A stretch of 64,000 nt of DNA from Cepaea nemoralis (Eukaryota; Mollusca; Gastropoda; Stylommatophora; Helicidae). The translations under genes were made by a program, and so were the position numbers. Positions 38,493 to 51,424 of this stretch are shown piece by piece; position 1 is the first letter of the stretch, and each line of letters opens with the position of its first letter. The notes below the pieces were generated by a model, which saw only the letters and a program-made list of their open reading frames with translations, ran no database searches and was not told the origin of the DNA. Location: positions 310,001-374,000 of the forward strand of contig JACEFZ010018186.1 in the NCBI GenBank assembly GCA_014155875.1, read 5' to 3'.

Positions 38493-40172
38493 TCAGACGA
38501 AATTCTCCCCCTTTTCCGACATAAAATACAGTCGTCCGTCTTCTTGTAAGACAACAAATTGTTTCTTAAGATAAGTGTCTGTATTTTCCATCAGTTTTTC
38601 CTTTATTTCCTTAAGTTGTTCATCCTTTTCTTGTTCCACTTTCATGTCAAATCTCAGCATGTCTACTTCTTCTAGTTTTGTAGCTGTGTTCTCTTCTTCT
38701 ACTACCTCCTTCAAGATTTTCATATCTAAGTTACCGGAATTTATTATATTAATCTGCCGGTTTCTATCATCTATTTCGGGTTCTCCTTCATCTTCTTCAT
38801 TCGAAAGTTCCGAGTGCGGTATTAGGGATAGTAAATCAGCACACGTGTTTTCTCTTCCTGCTATGTATTCTATGCGAGCGTCATACCCCTGTAAATTTAG
38901 CGCCCATGTTTGAATCTTTCTATTTTGAACTGGTGCTTCTAATAATGATTTTAGCGGCATATGATCAGTTTTAATAACAAAGCTAGCATTATGTAAATAA
39001 TAGTCTAACTTTTGAAGCGCATAATGGATGGCATATGCCTCCTTTTCTACCGTAGCCCACTTTTTCTGTGTTTTGCTCAGCTTATGAGATAAGAAATAGA
39101 GAGAGGTTTTTCATGTTTTATGCCCGGTATCATAGAGCTTTCTGGTTCACACTTTTGTGTCAGAATTGCTCCTATCGCAGTATCAGAGACGTCTGTATAC
39201 AATGTCATTTCTTTGTCTATATCCGGACGTGCTAATAGGGGTACCACTGTTAAACTGTCTTTTAGGAAATCAAATGCCCTTTGACATTCCTCGATCCATT
39301 TGAATCTCGCGTATTTGCGTGTCAAATTCGTGATGGGTTCTGCTATCTTAGAAAAATTTGGAATGAACTTTCTGTAGTACCCACACATTCCTATAAATAC
39401 TCTCAATTCCGTCACTGAGATTGGTGCTGGTAATTTTCTAACCACTTTAACCTTGTCTTCACCCGGTTTGATCCCCTCTCGGTTTATTATGAATCCTAAA
39501 TATTTAGTTTCAGTTTTTTAAATCTCACACCTACTTTGCTTTAACTTTACTGCATGTTCTCTCAGACTACTAAACACTACTTCTACATGCTTTAGATGTT
39601 CTTCTGCAGAGCCGAGGTATATATTAGAATATCATCGATGTAAGCTAAGGCAAATTTTTGTAATCCACTCAGCACTTGATTCATTAGCAACATGTAATGA
39701 CTAGTAGCCGTCTTCAGTCCGAAAGGCATACGTAAATATTCGAACGACCCCATATGAGTGCAAAAAGCACTCTTCTTTTGTGCATCTGGGGACATCGGTA
39801 TACACCAGAATCCTGACCTTGCGTCTAACGTGGTAAAATAGGTCAAATTATTAAGCAAGCCTAAAATATCATCAATTACCGGTAATGGGTAGGACACATT
39901 CTTAGTTATTTTATTTAGTGCCCGGTAATCATAGCAGAAGCGGTACGTGCCATCTTTTTTTTTGTAACTATGACCACCGGCGACGACCACTCTGAATTCG
40001 ACCTCACTATAATACCAGCGACAAGCATGTCCTCAATTGCCTTCTCTATTATTTCTCTATTTCTTAATGGTGCTCGATATGGTCTCAAACTTATGGGTGC
40101 ATGATCGCCAGTATCTATTTCCATAGTGACAGTGTTGGTCCTTCCTAGCTCCATATTATTCAACTGTTCCAA
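38493..40172 (-). pseudogene. Gypsy reverse transcriptase and RNase H
   Basis: 40,172-39,592 covers the RT: RPYRAPLRNREIIEKAIEDM, EWSSPVVIVTKKK, YRFCYDYRALNKIT, FTTLDARSGFW (first Asp), MPFGLKTA and LAYIDDILIYT (catalytic YIDD intact). A stop/frame change lies near 39,600. 39,445-39,077 is the connection (VFIGMCGYYRKFIPNFSKIA) and RNase H start (LYTDVSDTAIGAIL). After another break, 39,060-38,493 continues the RNase H (TWALNLQGYDARIEYIAGREN) and a charged linker. The RT motifs are intact, but the polyprotein is broken at several places. Confidence 0.9.
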
Positions 40173-40256
40173 TATCTCCCGATGCTCTGGTTGTGATTTT
40201 AACTGTTCTAATAGTTCCTGTTTTCTATCCTTCTTTTGTCTTACCTGTACCTCTGC

Positions 40257-40905
40257 TTATGCTTCATTTTGTTCTTCCTTTCTACGATCAAACTTATAGT
40301 CCTGACGTCTGTTTGAGGGAATTCTCATACCTCTCGAATTCATATTTTCATAAGTGTTACCACTACCCTTTTCACACAAGTTAATTTGCATACTTCCTGA
40401 ACAACTATTATTCATCAAACGCTCTCTACCACGATCACTATATCCTTTCGACCGTGTGGTTCCTCCTCTTTTGAAACGGGAATTCTCGACAATTCTTGAA
40501 TTAAGTTGAACATTACTAGATCTGTTAGACAACGGTGCTGATAGATTTTCGCCTACCCTAGCTTTTACGCATCCCTTCTTTAAGGAAATGGTCTTTGCAG
40601 TATTGTTTATTAACATTACTGGGAGTTCTAGTCGTGGTCCCAATTTCACGATGCCGTCTGTAATTTCTAACCCTGGCTCATTAATGATCTCTTTCTAGCT
40701 CTGTTGCCTTAACCGTTTGTCCTTTTGAAAAATACGGACTTTGTTTTAATTTTGACACCACCAAGTTGATCGTTTGGGGTCTAAATATTACTCCTTCCTT
40801 TAACCTAATGATGGAAGCTATATGTATATCATCTTCCATGGTTACATAAGTATCTCTAATCTTTATTTTCCCTAGATCATAGTAAACTCGTACCCCATTT
40901 TTCAA
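40257..40905 (-). pseudogene. Gypsy pol segment between protease and RT
   Basis: Two open stretches (40,905-40,681 and 40,649-40,257) include LPVMLINNTAKTISLKKG, a block common between protease and RT in Gypsy polyproteins, and an Arg/Ser-rich spacer. No catalytic motif is expected here. Stops at 40,681 and 40,257 separate it from its neighbours. Confidence 0.6.
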
Positions 40906-41365
40906 TACAAAAATCTCTACCTAATATAATATTTCTATATATGTTCCTGACCACATGAAATACTTGGTTAAGTCGCACTCCACCTAATTTAATCTCTATT
41001 ACAATCCGTCCTAATACACCCAATGATTCATCCGAAACTGATTGCAAATTCGCTGTGGTTGTTAACAACTTCGTATTTTTCTTAATTCTATTATACAAAC
41101 TTTCCTTAATTATGCTAACCTCTGCTCCTGTGTCAGTCAGACTCCTCACTCTATATCTCCCTATCTCTAAGATACATGAACTGGCATCTTTCATTACTGG
41201 CTTATTTATAATTCTGGGATTTCTTTGGTAGTTCTCATGTTGAAATCTTCTTATAGTCTGCTCAACCTTTGTTTGATGGTTCGAGGTTCCTTTACTTCGG
41301 ACCATATTTACATTCCCATTTCCGTAGGTCCGCTTCAGTAAGTGGGTCTTCTGTTTACCTCCCAA
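40877..41365 (-). pseudogene. Gypsy aspartic protease
   Basis: The retropepsin active site appears as LTDTGAEVSII, with the conserved hydrophobic-Gly flap partner IILGRDF near the C-terminus. This is the only Asp-Thr-Gly site, as expected of a homodimeric retroviral-type protease. It precedes the RT segment and follows the gag zinc knuckle with a frame overlap near 41,335-41,365, as in Gypsy elements with a gag-pol frame change. The C-terminus runs into a stop at 40,877. Confidence 0.85.
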
Positions 41366-42340
41366 TTATTTCTCCTACCACCTCTATCTTGTTCTCTGTA
41401 AGCGGCATTCTGGAAGTTTGATCCTCTCGGTCTATCAGTACACTCCCTGTAAAAGTGTTCTTCTTGGCCACAGCGAAAGCAGACCAAACCCAGACGTGGC
41501 CTTACGGTGGGATTAATTTGACCATTCGAATGGAAAGCCCGACCACGTGAAGGTTGTGCTCTACCTTGTGTCCGTGGAGGAGATTCCTTCCTATTTTCCA
41601 CATTGTTTATTCTGTTCCGTCTCCAGCTATTTCTAGCGTGTCCAATGTCCATTGGTTCTTCTACTCTTAGCTCTCTCCACTCCTCAGTTTAAATCTTCTT
41701 CTTAGGTTTTCTTCTACTATAGCAATATCCACTGCCTTCTTAAGTTTAATAGGATCCTCCCGCATCAATTTGAATTTCAACCCATCTGCATACAATCTGT
41801 CTACGAAGATGCCTACTAACATTCTCTCTACCTCTTCTCCCTGAATATTTTGTATTAAAAATGCTTCTTCCGCCTAATTTATTAACCTACCACTATACAA
41901 CTGTACACTTGCCCCTTTTTCCTGTCTTAATTGTCTCAAAATAGAAAAAGCATATTGCGGATCTGTCACCTCGGCATACTTATGGGCATGATCATTTTTA
42001 TACTCTTCCCAAGTTTCATGCAAATTTGCCTCTAATTTTCTTCTTATATGATCCGACACTGGGCTTAGACTACTTTGGTAAGCAATTTTTTTTCTTTTCG
42101 TCATCAGTGGCCCCTGTCAAAAAAGCACATTTTTCTATCGCTACAGTCCAGGTCTTAAATATTTTAGCCTGTCCTGAAAATTTTTCTACTTCAGTTGCTA
42201 TTCCTTGCTGTTTAATGGACATATCCAATATGCCTATTGCTCTACCCATATTTCCCAGAACATTCCCTAACATAGTTTCTTCTGTATTAATTGTAAAAGT
42301 ATATAATCTGTCACTTGGAATATCACTTCGCTCTAGTTAA
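41335..42340 (-). pseudogene. Gypsy gag, degenerate
   Basis: 42,330-41,690 holds capsid-like pieces (KFSGQAKIFKTWTVAIEKC; then AYQSSLSPVSDHIRRKL and YKNDHAHKYAEVTDPQYAFS) broken by frameshifts near 42,060-42,110 and 41,874. 41,652-41,335 is the nucleocapsid: an Arg-rich segment and one zinc knuckle CFRCGQEEHFYREC with CX2CX4HX4C spacing. The capsid part is recognised mainly from position and the FSG..F..W segment common to Ty3/Gypsy gag. Confidence 0.75.
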
Positions 42341-43470
42341 TCTAAATGTTATTAAATGTCAGATAGTCGTTATTAACAAAATATTTGATATTCATTGCAT
42401 TGTTCTTCCAGAGCGAGCGTTGTAACGATTTTGCTTCTGCCTTCTGTTTGTCGATAGTTTCGTGCTAACCTTTACTTCAGCGAAACATGACAGGTTAGGT
42501 TCTACTTCTTCTCACAGTCACTAGGCGAGGAAAGGAAACGATTGAAATCTTCACAGTTGAACTCCGGTATTTGTAGGCTCTAATATATTCTACGAAGGCG
42601 ATTCGACGTGTCAAAGATTTTGATAAACGTAACAGAACTCGTCGTAATCTCGACAGCAGGACACACATCCAGTTATTCGTAGGAGAAACAAGGTGTATAA
42701 AGGTGTACCAAAAATCCATAAAGGAGCAATGCGCATACAATCAGACGTGGCACACTTTATATAAAAATTCTCTTCCTTGAACGACGACGTGATGTAGGCA
42801 AACAGATAGGTAGAAACTTGTATCAAAACTCAGCTCTTCCATTACACATGAGCGGGTTATACATCATATCAAAATCCATGGCCTTTGCACGTACACATTG
42901 ATTGGTAAATAACATTATTACGTTTCTCCCCGACCATATGCCTGTAAATGTTTATCTCAAAAGCAGTGGAGTATCTATTCATAAAAAGAAATCAGACCAG
43001 CCAGACGTTATCACAATGTTGAGATGTTGAGATGTCTCCCACGATATGTCTCCTATATCTTTTTCTGCCGCAATGTTTCTCATCTTCTTGCGACTGCGAC
43101 ATCCTAGGTTTGAATCTTTGTATTGAAGGCACCAAATCGCCCTGTGTAACAGTGCCGGGCTTCTCTTAGGTACACCGACTTCTGTACCTCAAGGTCTTCA
43201 GGGGCTCCATTCAAAACTGCGTTGTTCTGATTCAGTCTAGCCGTACAGCATGATCGTGTAGGGTTCTGAGTTGTTAGACTCCAAGGATCTGGTAAGGACT
43301 GCACGTCGTTCAAAACTTCCAACTTCCATCAACTTTCGAATAACATGGAAAGCTTCCACTTAAGACTGTGATGATGGTTAATAAATCTTTTATTCGTCCA
43401 TTGCTGAGCAGATAAGTTCAAGAAATGATATTCTCAACAAATCATGCCAATGTCTTATGTCTTACAATAG
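42341..43470 (-). other. probable 5' leader of the Gypsy element
   Basis: The sequence between the 5' LTR remnant and gag holds no long frame. A primer-binding site is expected next to 43,470 on the minus strand, but I find no convincing TGG-starting tRNA complement there. Nothing else is recognised. Confidence 0.35.
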
Positions 43471-43562
43471 CACGCCCGACCTTGGAAGGTGGGAACGCGA
43501 TCTAATTCAAATTATGATACTAATCCAGACATGGCCTAACAAATTTTACCACATTAAAATTC
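43471..43562 (-). repeat. 5' LTR remnant of the Gypsy element
   Basis: It matches 35,287-35,382 with a handful of differences and stops abruptly at 43,562. Only the 3' end of this LTR survives. 43,563-43,880 has no recognised feature. Confidence 0.7.
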
Positions 43563-43882
43563 TCTATTCAACCTACCCAAGCATTCTACTCTCTAGCCTT
43601 GATGTTGTTAACTGAGAGACTTCAGTTATACGAGCTGCTGAACTTGGTCCTCACTGTTTTTGTAGCTTCAATTACATGTCTGCTCCAGATCTGGTCTTAG
43701 TTTCTAATGTTTCCGTTTCCCCGTTGTTGTTAGCTTTTGTTGCTACCCCACACTTTCTGACGTACTAATTCCTTGGTGCATTCTCGTGCACCTTGTTCTC
43801 TTCTAGTGTACTTTCCCAATTCATACGTGTGCATCACTGTTCCGTTATCTTCTATTAACTCTCCCCCGACCTATTATGTTAC

Positions 43883-45179
43883 AGAACCATTCACTGACTT
43901 CTTGATTCAGGCTGACAAGATCTGTAAGACAAGACACTATCACCACTTCTGTATATACTGACACTAGAGCCATTATTAGAAAAGATCAGACAAGATACCA
44001 GCATTAAAGGCACTTTCATACAGGGAATAGGAGAGCAAAAGGTCTTTGCAAATGCAGACGATAAAGCATTCTTCCCTACAAGCAACACATCCATCAGAAA
44101 CATACTGCACACTTTCTCCCACTTTGGGAAAGGCAGTAGAGCCAAAGTTAATGTACAAAAATCACAAATTATGGGCCTGGGAAAGTGGAAACAAAAGTCT
44201 GATTTCCCTCCAGACCTACCACATACACAAAATATGAAAATGTATGGGATCACATTTCCATGTGACCCCAAACAACACACAAAGAAACATGGATACAACT
44301 AACACAACAGATCACAGACATGCTACATGGGTATAAATACACAACAGCAACAATATTTGGTAGAAGCTTAATACATACATCAAACCAAACATAATATACT
44401 TAGTGGCAGTGTTAAAATCTCCAAAACGGACAATCACAGGCATAAATAAACAGATAAGACATTTCATATTTAGTAAGACAATACACAGCACACAGCATAA
44501 AACTCTCATACAGAACAAGAAACAAGGAGGTATAGCACTTCAGGACATATAAACAAAAATACAAGCACTTAGAATCAGCCATATAGGCAATATTATCAGA
44601 CATCCAGAACAACATATATTAGCAAAGGAATGGAGCATAATGGGGAACCTCGACTCACTAACTATATAGCATACAAAATAAAACATCTCACAAAACTAAA
44701 CAATGCAGCAAGACATTATCAGGGCATACTACTATCATTATATCACACACTTGTATGCAGGCAATACAATGACATGAACATTTAATACACGAAACAACAC
44801 GAGAAATATACAAACAGTTAGTTAGTAAACAAGCACCATCATTAAAACTGTGAAATAAAGAGGACAAAGATATTTCATGTCTGACTACACATCCACCTTT
44901 TCCAACTTACACAACGCATCACATCTAAGGTGAAAGAAGTCACGTACAGACTGATTGTTAATATGACTCCCATAATACCCAAAGTAGTTTTCAGATACAG
45001 ATAATTAGGAAAATGCCAACTATGCATGAACAACACACAAGAGACAGAAAAACGCATTCTACACATGTCAATCAGTCACCGATGCAGTGGAAACTCTACA
45101 ACAACGAATACAAACACACACAGGCAAACAAACATACATTTACAAGTTAATATTTCTGAACACTCTTCCTAAAACATCC

Positions 45180-45256
<77 letters not shown>

Positions 45257-45420
45257 CTACTTCAAACACTAGCAGAATACAGAAAATTAGTTTGGACTTG
45301 CAGAATAAAGGCAAGGTTCAACTCCCTTACCTACAACATTAACTTATTTTTTTACTAATATTCAAATACAAACTATCTGTGACATTATGACCCAATTCAC
45401 GTGTCTTCACACTGGAGAAT
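43883..45420 (+). pseudogene. Tx1/L1-like LINE copy (Tx1-b), 5'-truncated
   Basis: Plus-strand similarity to Tx1-a begins at 'gaaccattcactgac' and covers the late palm, NTSIRNILHTFSHFGKGSRA, VNVQKSQIMGLGKWKQK, the thumb, a decayed knuckle and the end segment with AEYRKLVWTCRIKARF. This copy is uninterrupted at the site where Tx1-a carries the RNase H module. Many stops are present. A (CA)n tract (45,180-45,255) has expanded inside the coding end. LTR-2 begins at 45,421. Confidence 0.75.
45180..45255 (+). repeat. (CA)n microsatellite
   Basis: A pure CA run of about 38 units sits inside the C-terminal coding part of Tx1-b. A longer sister tract is at 54,968-55,107 in the duplicated copy of the same sequence. 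Confidence 0.95.
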
Positions 45421-45421
45421 C

Positions 45422-45558
45422 TATAACAGTGTGAAGGACTAAGAAAGACTGTTGGTTTCATATAAATAAGGTTTATTTACATTTGATGGCAAGTACTATA
45501 AACATGGCGTCCTTCCAGTTCCAGGCCCTGATCTTGACTGCCCCCTTAACAACCCCCT
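45422..45558 (-). repeat. 3' end of the left LTR of LTR-2 (R-U5-like)
   Basis: It matches 54,820-54,953 almost perfectly. On the minus strand AATAAA lies about 55 bp before the end. The junction with Tx1-b is at 'ggagaatc' (45,414-45,421). Confidence 0.7.
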
Positions 45559-45659
45559 ACGTCACGACTTGAGCATCTCTCCTCCCATTCTCCCCCGATG
45601 CTCAATCGTGCTGTAGCCTTTTCCCACCAAACTCTAATACCCTACTTCTGTTACACCTC

Positions 45660-48095
45660 CCTATGTTTTCTAAAGAATTTTTCCTATAAAGGAAAAATTC
45701 TTTACTTCTAATCCTCTTACTCTATTCCCTCTTTTTCTTTACCTCTCACAGTTCCTCTAATCTTCCCCAAACCAGCTCCAACTTAAGTAAATATTCTATT
45801 TCTTTAACTCTTTCCCCTGCTATATATCAACCTACTTCTTCTTCGTTTCTGACCCTTCAAAAACATCTTCGTTTCTGACCCTTCAAAAAAATAACATATT
45901 TACATATCATTAATAACATTTATATCTCAACTTTATACAACACCTCATAACACGTCTTCTTAAATACTTCTTCTTCTCTTCATAAGCAATCCGCTTACAA
46001 TTTCAAACGCTGATACCAACTCCTTATTCTTATCACCAACACTACTAATTCCCCACTTTCAACTAACCTGAAATTACTTTCACACGATAGGAAGACAAAG
46101 AATCGGTGGCCACCGGTATTTAAAAGAAGCAGTAGAACTCTTCCACACAAAGACCACACTCATCTAATATCACACACCCCCTTTACCAAACCATACTCCT
46201 TTACCCTCCTATGTCATTTGAGACTTTATGTAATAAAGTCTAAAATAATTATATCTCCTACAGTACCACTCATTATGGTAAACGTTTACGCTGCTATCTA
46301 CAGCATCAAAAAACATTATTCGCTTCCAATTGTCTATATATTACAGATACTACTACTTTTATGTCTCTGAACCTTACTTCAACCTCTCATTGTAATGTCA
46401 ACCACAAAACATATCCTGAGGACACAATTAAAAAGGTCTATTATCCCTTAAGACCTCCTCCAACATTATACACATCCCCTCACATAACTAATCTTCTTCT
46501 ATACCTCACTTAGAATTCTCTCGCCGACAATTTCAGCGACCCCTTACTGTCCATTTATTATGGGCATATCTATTAAAACCTCCACTTATGCCGTCATCAA
46601 CAGCAACAATATACTACCCCCAACTCCTGTCTGTGATTGCTTGCAATCTACTTTATCTCAGTCCATATATTACGGACCCACAAAACCTCCTATCATTTTG
46701 TCTCCCCTGTGACAATGTTCAATTCTTACTATTTTACTGCTATCCACAGTGTCTAATCAGACTTCAGATTTAAACATGGATTCAATTCATGTTTACTCTT
46801 TGTCTGGGATAATCTTCTTATTTTTCTATAACCCAACAATCTCGTGTATATCATGGCTCTTTTAACCCCACGGAAACTATGTTCAAAGCTTTTCTCATAT
46901 TTACCCCACTGCTATATTCATTAATCTTTTCTTCCCCCATATGGCTTCCAATCCATATATTTCCAATCAATGCTGACTTTAGTGTAACTCTAAACTTTCC
47001 CATAACCATCCCCGGTATATGTTTCCACTACTTCATAACCATATCAACCTCATTATGCTGATTATCACAGCAACAAAATACCCTTGAATGTGTCTCTCTA
47101 TTAGCTCTCAGTAGTTTTATTAACTCTTTTCTGAACGAAGGGTCCTAATTAAACCCTATATATTGTCTTTATTCCAGACAAAACTATGTAAACTAAGCAT
47201 AACTTAATTAACTACTATTTAACATACAAAACAGCGAAATAAAATCACAACAGGATATCATACCCCCCCCCCCCCCCAATTTTTATAACATCATTTATGT
47301 TTCCCCTCATATCAATTAAAGATATGAACTCATTCAAAGAAAAACATATATTAAAATAATACAACATACATCCTAATCTATTGTTACCTACTACTATTGG
47401 TCTCTTTTACGGACCAATAGTTTATACACAAAAGTCTAAGAACACAATAACCCTATTCTAAAATAATAACAATCATTTTACGGGACCAAATTAAGCACAC
47501 AAAAAAACATTATACATGAGGCAATAAAACAATTGTCTTCTCGCTAAAGAGAAGGTTTTCAAAAAAACATAACTCCCTTAAAATTACTACGTACAGTGGC
47601 CCATCAACATTGGCCTCCTATATGAGCTATTCATTCCAGTATTTCTATAACCGAGAAAACCAAACACTACACCGCCAAGTATGTATATCTGTTAACTACA
47701 GACCAATTTCTTAACTTAGAACAATATCTGTTCTCTCTGCACAAAAAAATCATTAATCAACAATGACCGTTCTATCATTGATTCTCTCCCCTCACAATTT
47801 TCTACCTTTTACAAAACTAACTTCTAACACATCTCAAATATCATCTTAAGCAAGCATTGTGACTACAGGTCAACTCACTTTATCTATTACTAATGTGGCG
47901 ATTATCTCAATGTCATCTCAATGTACCAGCCGTCATCTATCTACTAATATAACCTGTGGCTCGTCACACTAATTGTTTCCCTTGGATTTGTACCAAGCAT
48001 CACTACAACTTGTTAATCATTATTACCGTTATCTACGGTATCTCCACTCTACTACTACCAGCAAAAATTTTGTCTATTTACTATAGACCTCACCC
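45660..48095 (-). repeat. array of small unrelated hairpins in LTR-2 non-coding DNA
   Basis: At least fourteen short perfect or nearly perfect inverted repeats with 3-10-nt AT-rich loops occur in 2.4 kb. Examples: 45,672-45,703 (13-bp stem); 46,221-46,241 (9 bp, loop GTA); 46,635-46,648; 46,661-46,677; 47,307-47,327; 47,393-47,420 (10 bp); 47,537-47,554; 47,761-47,780; 47,981-47,997; 48,024-48,040; 48,072-48,088. Stem sequences differ while loops are often TATCTA/TTACT/ATATATTA-like, so the fold recurs rather than the sequence. The stretch lies in what should be the 3' non-coding part or U3 of LTR-2. Confidence 0.6.
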
Positions 48096-49770
48096 ACGCT
48101 AATTCTACTTTTAAGTCTCTCGTCTAACCGACGCAACTAACATTTCCTTCTCCTGTATCAGTACTTTCTATATCTCACCACCATTACTCTAAGCTATCCT
48201 CAAGTCTCTCCTATCCTTCTCACATCGTGAAGACAGTCAAACCAGTCACACTTATCGGAACACCTTTTCTAACATTCATTTATTTAATCTTGTTTACCTC
48301 CGTATCTTTCACTCCTCTTCCAATTTATCGGGATTCTTTCAGAACAGCAACCCACGCCACATATAACTGACAACGGATCTCACTTTCCTCATTTCTCAGT
48401 ATTAGGCATTCCTGCTTCGATATGTCCCTGTCAAGAATACTAAACATGTTTTATGAAACGTCATTCAGAATGTTAACTCTCTTTCCGTCAACCTGTTATA
48501 CAACTTCCATAATTTCCATCCAAGATCAGATATTCTAACGAAAAGACATCACAATTCTCTAATCACGTTCTTTCTATCTCTCAATTTTCGCATACTCTAC
48601 GTTCCACGTTTTATCAACGTCACTTATCACTCTTCGCATATTCACACGGACAGTGATACACAACCTCGCTCTCATCTCACGACTATTCTCGCATCGCGAC
48701 CATGCTAACGTGTCCATACCATTACTTTTAAAAAGAACAACTTAGACGCCAATTCAACATTCCAGCAATCACTCACCACAATCCAAGCGTATCGACCTCC
48801 TCTACGCACATTGACACAAGATATATTAGCGCCACTCTTACATTTTATCTATGTATTTCACTTAGGCGACGTCACCACACAGTTATACTCACGTATGAAC
48901 AACGCATAACCAGACGAATTACTCCACAGGACTTTCACAATTCCCTACTTTCTTATTTCTACTTTACTCAATCATTCCCTCCTTTACGAAGGTCAGACCC
49001 TATACATTTCCTCTCGCAACTTATATCGCTTTTACAGCACCCTCTACTATCTCTTCAAAACAAACCTCATTCCGCTGAACCACTAACCTCGTAGCTATCA
49101 TTCTATACTTCTCCACACAACAACTTTCTCAGACTTAATCAGCTCTTCTTTCTCCACAAGCACGACGTAACTCGTATTCTTCAAGCATCAACCTCTACAG
49201 TCTTTTACTCTTAATATTCTCGCGTTCAACTGGCTATTTTACACACAGGATACTCAATTCCTCCTCAATCTGTATCTCCTCACCAGACACTCTCGGTTCA
49301 CCTGTCAACCATACTCTATTTTCTTCCCAAACCAACAAACAAAACTATCTCAGACATCGCGTCATAGCTCTGAGTCGAACCATTTCTAGTACGAACATTC
49401 ATACTTAGTTTATCTCTCACCTTCTACTAATTCTGTGCTGAATCTACTCTCTTTTACTTACACCAGTTATACCTCACTCGACGTGATTAACTCTCTATAT
49501 CTATCCATTCCGGACAAAGGACTATATTTTCCTTGTTTACTCTCCCTACATCGTAACCAAACAGAAGATATCCTGTATTACGTATCCACGTAGAATATCA
49601 TTTGCCGTAACTCTCTATTCTCAACAACACTATCACCTACCCTGTACCATGTGACGCTACACCAAAAAAAATTCATCTGCCTATTTTAGACAGCTCATAT
49701 ATCTATATGCTCAAACCGCAATTCTTCTCCTCAGCCAAAACTATTCCATATGTCCTTCGTCACCCGAAGA
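48096..49770. other. G-poor plus strand, no ORF
   Basis: The plus strand is rich in C, T and A and poor in G throughout, so the presumed sense (minus) strand is C-poor. Stops are dense in all frames. No RT, integrase or protease motif was found by eye. Confidence 0.5.
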
Positions 49771-49774
49771 ATTT

Positions 49775-51420
49775 TTAACAGTCATAGAGTGTATCTAAGT
49801 TACATATTTCATTGTCTCTCAATACATTAGTCCGTCTTTCTCTAATTATGTCATCTTCTCTATCTGTTGTTAACCTGTTGTTAAAGTAGTCAGGTCTTAA
49901 GGTCATAAGGTCTTCTATTTTTCTTAAATCACTTTCTGTCGTTGAGTAAATTCCCGCTATCTGTCTACTATTATTATTCTTCTTAAATGATTTCTTTCTA
50001 TTTCCTTTATTTGCGTCGGTCTGCTCACTGTTTCCTGTATATCTTACGTAGCGTTTACACCTTCCCATTTCGTCTTCCGATGACACACTGATAATAGTTC
50101 CTTCATCCGATTCATAATAATTTACTGCAGACACTTCGACCCTATTCCCATAATCAGCTTTAGAACGTTTGACTTTCTTTCTCTTTCTTGGTATTCGTCC
50201 CTTAGCCTTCCCTACTTTCTTGTCATATAAACTAGTATCTAGTTCTAAAGAGTCACTAACTAAAACTCTGTCCGTCTGTCCACCAGCAACTATACCGTAT
50301 GAGGGAACATCACGCTTCGAGTTGGGATCTGCTCGTAGTGCAATGCTCTCATTCTCCGAATCATCAGTATTAATATTTGTTTCAGCATCACTATAATATG
50401 CGGCGGTAGGAATATTTTCTCCGCAACCTGAACTCTGACAGCTAATATTCCTACACCATTTGGGGATTAGTTTCATGTCTATACCTGAGGAACTTGACAC
50501 GGCAGTACCTCTATTAACTATCATACTACTATTTCTTTCTTCAATACTTTTCCTCTTTGGCTTTCTTTCGTCCTTAGTTCTCGTCTGTCTATCTTTCTTA
50601 ACTTCAACCTTGTCTCCCTTAGTCAAATGAGTTGGTTTTGACTGAGTTTCTATTAAGTCAGTTTGACTTCCCTTTGTTATCTTGCTGGCTGTTTGTACCT
50701 GGACCTTTTTCTCTACTGTATCTACCTGAGTCTGCGTACTATTTTCTATCGTATTACCTGCCTGCGTCTGTGTCTCTCAGTTTATTTTCTTTACTAATAC
50801 CGTCGTCTTCTTTTCCTGTCCAATCCTAATATTGGCAAGTACTTTAGGAGTCGTTGAATTCTTATCTTTGTGTTCTACTCTGTCCTTCGATCCTGACTTC
50901 AAATATTGTCTTTGTCTCTTTTCAAACCAGTCATTACGTCTTTTTCTAGCGGTTGCACTGTGAGAGGGCCAGTCCCATGATTTCCTTGAAAGGTTTCTCT
51001 CACTCCCATTTTGTATTTATAACAGCTATACCAGTCCGACCTTTCACTATTACGTCTGTTCTTCTCACCGTCTTTTACTCTATATACATCAGGCCTTGGT
51101 TCTTCATAACCATATTGTCTTCTGTCTTTATTAAGCAATGACTGTCTCCTGTTATTCTTTCCTACTCCATTACAGTCTACCATAATTCTATAAGGGTCTT
51201 GTCTAGTCGTTCTGTTCTTCAACGCTTCCACAAAATTCTCTACTTCAGTAATTGACACCTTTAATTCCCCCAACCATGTACTAACACGTTGTAATTCCAC
51301 ATACAAGTAATTCATATTAACTTCCTTTGAAATTTCTATCAACCTGAAACAATATTTCTACTTCTTCATCTACATTTTCTTTGGTACCTGGAGAAAAAAC
51401 TCGAAGTCCTGAACTCAGCC
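49775..51420 (-). pseudogene. gag-like or unknown ORF of LTR-2
   Basis: The reading begins near 51,420 with GLRVFSPGTKENVDEEVEIL, changes frame near 51,345, and continues from 51,342 to 50,899 with MNYLYVELQRVSTWLGELK, then a basic segment. After a stop at 50,899 the frame is open again: 50,880-50,784, then (past a stop near 50,780) 50,779-49,775, 283 codons of it after the first Met. This last part has Thr/Gln-rich, acidic (DSENES, DEGTIIS) and strongly basic (RIPRKRKKVKRSK) patches. No zinc knuckle, protease or RT motif is present. Position and charge pattern suggest gag, but the family is not recognised. Codon and base use match the C-poor sense strand around it. Confidence 0.4.
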
Positions 51421-51424
51421 GAAA

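Larger units (their letters stand above)
35285..43562 (-). mobile_element. Gypsy-type LTR retrotransposon, degenerate
   Basis: The minus-strand order is gag (zinc knuckle), protease, RT, RNase H, integrase, i.e. Gypsy/Ty3 order. A terminal direct repeat of about 95 bp (CCCGACCTTGGAAGGTGGG... at 35,287 and 43,472) marks the 3' ends of both LTRs. The left (3') LTR is probably 35,285-36,540, beginning TGTTAAAG after a purine-rich stretch ending AAGGG. The right (5') LTR keeps only its last ~92 bp and is truncated at 43,562. Stops and frameshifts occur in every domain. Confidence 0.85.

Noticed and set aside
45580..49770. Diverged pol of LTR-2
   Set aside because: I looked for YxDD, DTG and integrase motifs on the minus strand and found none; stops are too dense to support a call.
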